Shown: positions 57,797-64,000 of the stretch, piece by piece
Position numbering within the stretch: the stretch's first letter is position 1
How the letters are laid out: each line of letters starts with the position of its first letter
Assembly: GCF_024347535.1 (NCBI RefSeq)
Contig: NZ_AP025497.1
Span: 1,364,001-1,428,000 of the forward strand
DNA from: Vibrio kanaloae
GTDB lineage: Bacteria > Pseudomonadota > Gammaproteobacteria > Enterobacterales > Vibrionaceae
Reading direction: 5' to 3'
DNA: 64,000 bases
Position numbers and translations under genes: made by a program
The notes under the pieces: model-generated
The model's database searches: none
Told to the model about the DNA's origin: nothing
What the model saw: only the letters and a program-made list of their open reading frames with translations

Positions 57797-58831
57797 TTGG
57801 AAACTATCGCTGAATACATGCCAACGGAGCATCGCCACCAATTAGGCACATTGGATGTCGCGTTGTTGCTGAATACACTAGCGCAAAGAGGCGCCGACAT
57901 TGACACGCTGCTTGCTAGTGCTGGGTTAGAAAGCCTAGATTGGCAAAACCCAAATGGGAAGCTGACTTACGCGGATAAACTGTCCATCTTCAGTGTGGCT
58001 AACCAAAGCTTTCCACATGATGGTCTGGGTTTATGGTTGGGAGAACATGCCAGCTTGAGCCGTTTTGGTGTGTTGGGCTATGCATTGTCGACCAGTCACA
58101 ACGTAGGCGAAGCTATTAAGTCTGGCTTTAAATACCTGCGATTAAATGGGCCTATATTCTCGGTTAAGCTGATTGTTGATACTGAATATGCGGTAATTCA
58201 AATTGAAAACACCTTGGAGGTAGGAGAGTTACTTCCATTCTGTAACGAGTATTTCCTTAGTTCTATTGTTTCGTTGTTCAAGGAGTTAACGGGAGACCAA
58301 TTAGCCATTCAAACACTCTCTTTCCCTTATGACCAGCCAAGTTACGCCAAGCTTTATGAAGAGCGTTTTCAATGTCCGGTGGTTTTTAGAGACAATTTTT
58401 GCGAACTGCGCTTTGGCGCTTCGGTTCTATCAAAAACATTAGCCACGCGTGATACCACAACGCTCAAACGTTACCTCGCTTCTTGTCAGTCGATAGTAGA
58501 AACTCTCGATTCAAAGCATTTGCTGACGAGTCAGATCAAAACGATCTTCTATCAAACAGCAGGTAACTTCCCGACTATAGAGCAACTCGCGGTAGAGTTT
58601 GGTTGCAGCTCTCGCACACTCAGACGAGAACTGGTCTCTCACAATTCCAACTATCAAGCATTACTTACCGAAATCCGAGTTGAGTTAGCCAAAGAACTAC
58701 TGCTCGGTACAACCATGAACATCGACGATATCGGTGAAAGACTCGGTTATAGTGATCCTGCAAACTTCAGAAGGGCGTTTAAAGGCTGGCTGCACAAAAC
58801 GCCCACGCAGTTTCGTGACGGCTTAAGTTAA
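57797..58831 (+). CDS. AraC family regulator with large sensor domain
   Basis: The 344-residue protein has an N-terminal domain of about 190 residues (SLSRFGVLGYALSTSHNVGE), as in the OruR-type/Arabinose_bd group. The C-terminal HTH contains FGCSSRTLRRELVSHNSNYQ and ERLGYSDPANFRRAFKGW. Start is TTG at 57797 with AAGGAGGG just upstream; an ATG at 57818 is the alternative. Divergent from the DUF2804-desaturase pair, its likely target. Confidence 0.88.
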   Translation: METIAEYMPTEHRHQLGTLDVALLLNTLAQRGADIDTLLASAGLESLDWQNPNGKLTYADKLSIFSVANQSFPHDGLGLWLGEHASLSRFGVLGYALSTSHNVGEAIKSGFKYLRLNGPIFSVKLIVDTEYAVIQIENTLEVGELLPFCNEYFLSSIVSLFKELTGDQLAIQTLSFPYDQPSYAKLYEERFQCPVVFRDNFCELRFGASVLSKTLATRDTTTLKRYLASCQSIVETLDSKHLLTSQIKTIFYQTAGNFPTIEQLAVEFGCSSRTLRRELVSHNSNYQALLTEIRVELAKELLLGTTMNIDDIGERLGYSDPANFRRAFKGWLHKTPTQFRDGLS

Positions 58832-58835
58832 AGCG

Positions 58836-59810
58836 TTACTTGCTAAAAAACTGCTCCCGGAAATTGGTGACTTGCTGTTGATAGTAACTGTCCCATTCTT
58901 GTTGAGTCCAAGTTGCATAATTTGATGAGCGTTGAGAGTCTAAGGTCGCTTTGAGCTGATCAAGCTGCTCGTTATAAGCCCTCACAGCCTGGTGTTGTTG
59001 CGTCATTTGCTGTTCGCGCACGGCAATATTGTCGGCTTGTGCTTCATCCAAATATGTCTCTTGAAGTTTTGACTTGATAGTCGCTAACTCGCTAGAGCTG
59101 TAGCTGTTCGGTAGCAAGGAGACCGCAAGTTCGTATTTTTGAGACGGAGTCTCTACGTTTAATGTTTCTGTTTCATTCTCCCATTCAGCGATCAGCTCTT
59201 GGTAGTGCAACACAAAATCAGTCGCTTCAACTTCCTTAAGTGTGCTTGCACTGAGCGTAAAGTCCAAATGCGTAAATTGATCAGTAAATATCTGGTGGGC
59301 TAGCTCTCCCCAAACCTGTTCTGCAGACTGCTTAAACAGCTCAACACGCTCTTCCAGAGAGTCGATGGATTCGAGTGGAATCGCGCTTTCTGCTACTTGC
59401 CAGTCGGCAGAAAGTTGTGGGTAGTCGCTCAATAACTTCAGCCATTTTTCTGGTAAGTCAAATTTCAACTGGGCGAGTTGTTCAGTGCAGTTATCTGCTT
59501 GTTGGCAAAGTATCCAAAATTCATCGAGTTGATTCACCAGCGCCTTACCTTCAAGTTCAGTTAAGTTCTCTGCATCCGCTTTTTCGTGTGGTTTTTTCGC
59601 TTGGATTTGTGTACCTCGCGAAGCTGAATTGTTCGAACGGCCTGCTGTATTGGATATGGGACGATTGTCATCAGTCGTTTTAGAAACGTGCTGTTTTGCT
59701 TCTGTGTGTTGGGAAGAAGAGAGCGGCGTTTCAGTCGATTTTGATGACCATGAATAGCCAACAATGCTCGTCACAACGACGAGCATTAGGATTAATATAA
59801 CTCGATGCAT
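58836..59810 (-). CDS. Lipase-chaperone-like protein paired with sphingomyelinase
   Basis: The 324-residue protein has one N-terminal membrane anchor (VILILMLVVVTSIVGYSW), a low-complexity Ser/Thr/Asn linker (about 27-80), and then a long all-helical periplasmic part of about 240 residues ending REQFFSK. This is the layout of lipase-specific foldases (LifO/Lif): anchor, variable linker, extended helices. The classical RxxFDY motif is not clear. It starts 15 bases after the stop of the secreted sphingomyelinase gene, so it is probably its dedicated chaperone. Family call tentative. Confidence 0.5.
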   Translation of the reverse strand: MHRVILILMLVVVTSIVGYSWSSKSTETPLSSSQHTEAKQHVSKTTDDNRPISNTAGRSNNSASRGTQIQAKKPHEKADAENLTELEGKALVNQLDEFWILCQQADNCTEQLAQLKFDLPEKWLKLLSDYPQLSADWQVAESAIPLESIDSLEERVELFKQSAEQVWGELAHQIFTDQFTHLDFTLSASTLKEVEATDFVLHYQELIAEWENETETLNVETPSQKYELAVSLLPNSYSSSELATIKSKLQETYLDEAQADNIAVREQQMTQQHQAVRAYNEQLDQLKATLDSQRSSNYATWTQQEWDSYYQQQVTNFREQFFSK

Positions 59811-59825
59811 TATCTGTTCACCGCG

Positions 59826-61160
59826 TTACTTGATGACAGCACTAACAGGGAAGTGATCTGAAAGGTTGTAGTGCTTCCATAATTCACTGCTGGTCGAGCG
59901 AGGAATATCAACGCGGTTATTGTTGTGAGCTTTTTGTCCGTACTCTGAACTCAATACCACGTAATCCAAGTATTCAACATTCTCCCCACCAGACATAGGC
60001 TCGCCAGCAAAGTTATTAATGCGAGGATCAAAGGTTGAAGCGGTATAACCTGAATATTCTGGCTCAACGGCTTGCAGGTTAGCGAACATCTGTTGGTAGT
60101 CACCTGGGAACTTAAGCTTGTTCACGTTGAAATCACCGCTGTAAATCACCGTTTCTGATGTTGGTATCTCCAGTGACTGTGCAAGCTCTCGCATCTGCCT
60201 AAACTGGCGCTGTCGGTAATCACGAGCCGTGTCCGTATCGAACGAAGCAGTATGAGTGCCGAACACATGGTAAGCCTGACCGTTCTTAATGATCTCAGCG
60301 TAATTCACGCCTTTATCCGCGAAACAATCCGTTCCCGTGCAATCCGGGAAAACGTATTGTGCTTCATTAACAATTGGATAGCGGCTAACGATGATCACGC
60401 CACCGTCGTAGATGTTGATACCATCTTTGTCGAGCATTTTGGTTTGGTAAGGATACTCTTTCGTGAGTTCACGCAAAAACTCGCCTCGTCCGTTGGCAAA
60501 GACTTCTTGAAGCGCCAACACGTCGTAGCCTTTAACATATTGAGGGATGAGATCGTAACGGTCACCAATGTGAGAAGCGATAGCGGGTAGGGCCCAAATA
60601 TTGTAGGTCATGACTTTCAGCGTGTTGGCGTCTGGCTCTGGCTGTTCGTCCAATTTCTGTGGGGTGATGGTGTAGTAAATATCATCGTAGCGAGCGGTTG
60701 AGTCAGCTTTGAGCGCCAGTTCTGTGTTTTCGTAAAAAGCATCGGTCGAACGACGGTGAATGTCGCGGTCATCGTGCAGTGCTAAACCAATGTCGGCCGC
60801 ACTCAAACCATGTTGTAATGATGAGTTATACCAATGCCCCTCCATGGTTTGATTCAGTGTGACTGTTTCTCCAATGGAATTTGAAACCACAGTGTCAAAC
60901 TCATACGTTTCCCCAGATTTTACGCCAGTCCAACGATTGAAACTGATCAATTTTTTGGTCTCCCAAGGCCCTATTTGTTCGACATGCTGCTGCCACTCGC
61001 TACCGAGTTCAAGTAAGTCTGTACCACTGTGACGAGCTTGAATGGTCATGATTTGATTGGTGTTGTTGGTGAGGTACACATCTGTATCTGCCATTGCGGA
61101 CGTCGAGGCGATTGATGTTGATGCCACTAGTGCAGCTAACCAAGTCCATTGAGTTTTCAT
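59826..61160 (-). CDS. Secreted sphingomyelin phosphodiesterase
   Basis: The 444-residue exported protein has a signal peptide (to about residue 24), an N-terminal beta domain (about 25-170) absent from Bacillus enzymes, and a DNase-I-like EEP catalytic domain (about 180-444). Active-site residues are present: N187 (MTYNIWALP), E219 (LQEVF), D343 and N345 (SGDFNVN), H303, and D435-H436 (SDHFPV). It should cut sphingomyelin to ceramide and phosphocholine outside the cell and may be haemolytic. A chaperone-like gene follows. Confidence 0.9.
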   Translation of the reverse strand: MKTQWTWLAALVASTSIASTSAMADTDVYLTNNTNQIMTIQARHSGTDLLELGSEWQQHVEQIGPWETKKLISFNRWTGVKSGETYEFDTVVSNSIGETVTLNQTMEGHWYNSSLQHGLSAADIGLALHDDRDIHRRSTDAFYENTELALKADSTARYDDIYYTITPQKLDEQPEPDANTLKVMTYNIWALPAIASHIGDRYDLIPQYVKGYDVLALQEVFANGRGEFLRELTKEYPYQTKMLDKDGINIYDGGVIIVSRYPIVNEAQYVFPDCTGTDCFADKGVNYAEIIKNGQAYHVFGTHTASFDTDTARDYRQRQFRQMRELAQSLEIPTSETVIYSGDFNVNKLKFPGDYQQMFANLQAVEPEYSGYTASTFDPRINNFAGEPMSGGENVEYLDYVVLSSEYGQKAHNNNRVDIPRSTSSELWKHYNLSDHFPVSAVIK

Positions 61161-61525
61161 GTGTTACGTTATCCTTACTGATTGATGTTTAGAATAACGT
61201 AGTAAAAACTTATGACATTGGAGTGATAACTCTAGGCGTTTGTTCAAATATGAGAGATATGCCAAACTTCTGTTTGTTAATTTTATTGATTGAAATTGAG
61301 TATGGTAATCAGATGTAGATATGTGTCTATGGTTCGTTTCTTACCGTATGATATTTGTATGATCAATGAGCGGCGGTCTTGATCTAGACGGAGCGTGTAT
61401 AATGCGGTTTGGACTGCGATATAGAAGTGTGTGAGTGATAGGCGTATATTTTGCTATTGTTCAGTAAACAGAAACCATAAAAACAGGTATGATAGTGCCG
61501 TTTTTAATCCTTAACTGGGAAAGTC
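61161..61525. other. Divergent intergenic region
   Basis: Separates the sphingomyelinase and DUF2058 genes. A TATAAT at 61398-61403 could be the -10 of the plus-strand gene. No gene was seen. Confidence 0.4.
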
Positions 61526-62047
61526 ATGGCAAAGTTAACACTCCAAGAACAGATGCTTAAAGCTGGCTTGGTAAATGAGAAAAAATTAAAGAAGGCGAAG
61601 AAAGGTTCTAAAAAATCTCGCGTTCAAGCTCGTGAAGCAAAAGCGGCAGCAGAAGAAACGAAACTGGCGCAGCAAACGAAAGACAAAGAGTTAAACCAAC
61701 AGTTGAAAGAACAGCAACTGAGCAAAGAGATTAAAGCTCAGGTAAAGCAACTGATTGAGATGAACAAGATCGAACAAAAAGATGGTGATATTAAATACAA
61801 TTTCACTGACGGTACTTTGGTCAAATACTTATACGTAGAAGAGCTGACTCAAAAGCAACTAAGTAAAGGTATCCTGAGTATTGCTCGTCAAGGCGAAAGT
61901 TATGTTGTGATTCCCACATCGGTAGCGAACAAGATTGCGATGCGTGATGAAGAATCTATTGTTGATACTCAAACCGCAAGCTCTGATGAAGTGGATGAAG
62001 ATGACCCGTATAAAGACTTCGTTATCCCTGATGATCTAATGTGGTAG
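61526..62047 (+). CDS. DUF2058 (YaiL-like) protein
   Basis: The 173-residue protein starts MAKLTLQEQMLKAGLV and then has a long Lys/Gln-rich helix (about 18-75, NQQLKEQQLSKEIKAQVKQL). A small C-terminal domain ends in an acidic tail. This is the DUF2058 family, of which E. coli YaiL is a member, described as nucleoprotein- or polynucleotide-associated. A strong terminator follows. Confidence 0.88.
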   Translation: MAKLTLQEQMLKAGLVNEKKLKKAKKGSKKSRVQAREAKAAAEETKLAQQTKDKELNQQLKEQQLSKEIKAQVKQLIEMNKIEQKDGDIKYNFTDGTLVKYLYVEELTQKQLSKGILSIARQGESYVVIPTSVANKIAMRDEESIVDTQTASSDEVDEDDPYKDFVIPDDLMW

Positions 62048-62101
62048 TTCTTTTACATAGCTCTCGTCAAGAGCCGCTATAGTAAAGAAGAAAGTATAGT
62101 A

Positions 62102-62140
62102 AAATGCAGCGAACAACCTTGGGTTGTCGCTGCATTTTTT
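62102..62140 (+). terminator. Terminator of the DUF2058 gene
   Basis: AAATGCAGCGA-ACAACC / GGTTGT-CGCTGCATTT stem, then TTTTTT. Confidence 0.9.
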
Positions 62141-62303
62141 GTTGGTATTAATCAACCAGAAGAAACCTTTGTTGTTCGTAACCACTTGAGCACTGTTCGC
62201 AAATTCGTTTCAAGGGTAATTCGTTTCAAGGTAAGTCTGATATTTTCGTTGATGGGCTGTTTAGTGAACAGGTAGGAAATTATGCTTCCTAAGCTGTAGG
62301 GGT

Positions 62304-62330
62304 AAAAAAACCGATGTACGAACATCGGTC
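62304..62330 (-). terminator. Terminator of the tcyP-like gene
   Basis: ACCGATGT / ACATCGGT with a four-base loop, followed by a run of seven T on the minus strand. Confidence 0.88.
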
Positions 62331-62371
62331 TCTTTATTTTATTTCAGAGTGGAGAATTAGGCAGTTATTTA

Positions 62372-63745
62372 TTAAGCGCTCGCTTGTTCTAAATCCTGCT
62401 TTTTGTCTTTCTTACCCAATAGACGACTTGTAATGGTACCTGCCGTCATTGCGCCTGAAACGTTAAGTGCCGTACGTGCCATATCGATAAGTGGCTCGAT
62501 AGAGATAAGCAATGCTGCGATAGTTACCGGAAGGCCCATCGCTGGCAGCACGATAAGTGCCGCGAAAGTAGCACCGCCACCTACACCTGCAATACCGAAT
62601 GAGCTTACTGTGATAATCGCAACCAGAGACAGAATGAAGTTGATATCCATTGGGTTGATGCCGACTGTTGGCGCAACCATGACTGCTAGCATTGCTGGGT
62701 AGATGCCCGCACAACCATTCTGACCAATCGTTGCACCAAAAGACGCAGATAGGTTTGCAATCGCTGGTGGTACGTTTAGCTTAGTAATTTGAGCTTCTAC
62801 GTTCAGTGGGATTGATGCAGCAGAGCTACGCGATGTGAAAGCAAAAGTCAGTACAGGCCAAATTTTTTGGAAGTACTCTTTCGGGTTGACACCAACAAAA
62901 GAAACTAGCACGCCGTGAACCACGAACATCAATAGGATCGCTACGTAAGACGCTACGATGAAGCCTAGTAAGCTTAGAATGTCAGACGCGCTAGACGTTG
63001 CAACAACCTTAGCCATTAGTGCTGCGATACCGTAAGGCGTTAGCGCCATGATCATTTTAACTAAACGCATAACGACAGACTGAGCAGCTTCAACAAATGT
63101 ACGAATTGGTGATTCTAGCTCTTCTTTTTCTGCCATCACTTTACGTGCTGCAATACCGGTTAGTACACCAAAGATAACTACCGCGATAATAGAAGTAGAG
63201 CGAGCGCCCGTTAAGTCTGCAAATGGATTTGTTGGAATGAAACTAACCAGCATTTGTGGAATCGTCAGATCAGCTACACTGCCAATGCGACTTTCTAGTG
63301 TTGCGATACGTGCTGTTTCACGAGCACCTTCAGTCAAGCCTTCCGCTGAAAGCCCAAATGCTTGAGTCACTGCGATACCAACTATTGCAGAAATCGCAGT
63401 TGTTGCTAACAATACTGAGATTGTGATGCTAGAAATTTTACCGAGTGAACCGCCTTTTTCAAGCTTCACAACAGCGGCAATCATTGATACCAACACTAAC
63501 GGCATAATCACCATTTTTAGTAGGCCAACGTAGCCACGACCAACAATATTTACCCAGTCTAACGTCTCTTTGATGATAGGGTTACCTTCACCAAATAACA
63601 GCTGTAGGCCTAGGCCGAATACACTACCAAAAACTAAGCCGAGTAAAACAAGTCGAGAAAGAGTGTTTTCTTTTTTCTGCTGTCCATATAGAAAGAAGAG
63701 AATACCAATGAATATCGCTAGGGCAGCGATAGCTGGGAATGACAT
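62372..63745 (-). CDS. tcyP: TcyP-type L-cystine/dicarboxylate:cation symporter
   Basis: The 457-residue DAACS transporter aligns end to end with E. coli TcyP (YdjN): LKMVIMPLVLVSMIAAVV, VLTFAFTSRSSAASIPLNVE, SASFGATIGQNGCAG and LPVTIAALLISIEPLIDMAR. It takes up cystine or acidic amino acids with Na+ or H+. AAGGAA precedes the ATG. Cystine specificity is inferred from similarity. Confidence 0.9.
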   Translation of the reverse strand: MSFPAIAALAIFIGILFFLYGQQKKENTLSRLVLLGLVFGSVFGLGLQLLFGEGNPIIKETLDWVNIVGRGYVGLLKMVIMPLVLVSMIAAVVKLEKGGSLGKISSITISVLLATTAISAIVGIAVTQAFGLSAEGLTEGARETARIATLESRIGSVADLTIPQMLVSFIPTNPFADLTGARSTSIIAVVIFGVLTGIAARKVMAEKEELESPIRTFVEAAQSVVMRLVKMIMALTPYGIAALMAKVVATSSASDILSLLGFIVASYVAILLMFVVHGVLVSFVGVNPKEYFQKIWPVLTFAFTSRSSAASIPLNVEAQITKLNVPPAIANLSASFGATIGQNGCAGIYPAMLAVMVAPTVGINPMDINFILSLVAIITVSSFGIAGVGGGATFAALIVLPAMGLPVTIAALLISIEPLIDMARTALNVSGAMTAGTITSRLLGKKDKKQDLEQASA

Positions 63746-64000
63746 TTAAATTCCTTATGAATAACTTCAAATTAATAGAGCGCTAAGGTATTAGCGCGAA
63801 TACTGCAGGGTAAGATAACGTTCTGTAACAAAACGTAAAATAAGGAAAAGTAATTTATTAGAACAATAAGTAATATCCACACATTAAGGAGCATGGATAT
63901 CCAACATTGTGATTAATAGATGAGCTTTTTAGCGATATTTTGCTAATAAATTGAGCATATCACTTGAAGAATAAATTTCGACATTTTGGAAGTTATTATC
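63746..64000. other. Upstream region of the tcyP-like gene, right edge
   Basis: AT-rich, with no gene seen. Probably holds the tcyP promoter. Confidence 0.4.

Overview
The window is a chromosomal segment of a Vibrio-type gammaproteobacterium. Seen directly: PheS, PheT, IhfA, PurT, Cdd, SbcB and a TcyP-type cystine carrier all read as close relatives of the enteric/vibrio proteins. It also carries CqsS and CqsA, which make and sense the Vibrio signal CAI-1, and a RelV-type small alarmone synthetase. The block ihfA - relV - tpm - purT - cdd - lrgAB - sbcB - tcyP looks like conserved chromosome I backbone. The species cannot be fixed from the sequence; a member of the splendidus/harveyi side of the genus is a reasonable guess.

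Layout. 0.001-6.2 kb: an open-frame fragment at the left edge, then a TetR regulator and a three-gene operon (RND/MMPL transporter, LolA-like periplasmic protein, outer-membrane barrel). Four 13-bp palindromes of the TGACG-N3-CGTCA type precede these transcription units and probably bind the TetR protein. 6.4-7.6 kb: a hemerythrin-GGDEF oxygen or redox sensor. 7.8-11.3 kb: pheS-pheT and a strong terminator. 11.4-14.7 kb: an AT-rich two-gene Gabija defence system (gajA-gajB). 15.0-15.2 kb: a tiny exported peptide gene. 15.3-43.6 kb: an accessory stretch of transporters, regulators and enzymes, each with its own local regulator. It includes a DUF3360 permease, AraC-LysE, Lrp with a large PLP enzyme, a second-looking accD with LysR, NifX-like/NqrM-like/UPF0251, an Aer-like receptor, an HU protein, a GATase/AraC pair, a Zur-box DUF1826 gene, WYL/VOC, a Cache chemoreceptor and a degenerate MBL-fold protein. 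44.0-47.4 kb: cqsS and cqsA, convergent around a shared terminator.

48.2-64.0 kb: backbone. ihfA, relV, tpm, purT (with a perfect PurR box), cdd (with a CRP site), lrgB-lrgA, sbcB, then a lipid-related group (sterol desaturase-like protein, DUF2804 protein, AraC), a secreted sphingomyelinase with a downstream lipase-chaperone-like gene, a DUF2058 protein and tcyP.

How the parts work together: several units look like envelope or lipid functions (RND/LolA-like/barrel, sterol desaturase/DUF2804, sphingomyelinase/chaperone). Sensing is prominent (CAI-1 quorum sensing, two chemoreceptors, c-di-GMP, ppGpp). pheST and ihfA, adjacent in many gammaproteobacteria, are separated here by about 37 kb that includes Gabija and cqsSA. 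No tRNA, rRNA, CRISPR array or recognisable transposase was seen.
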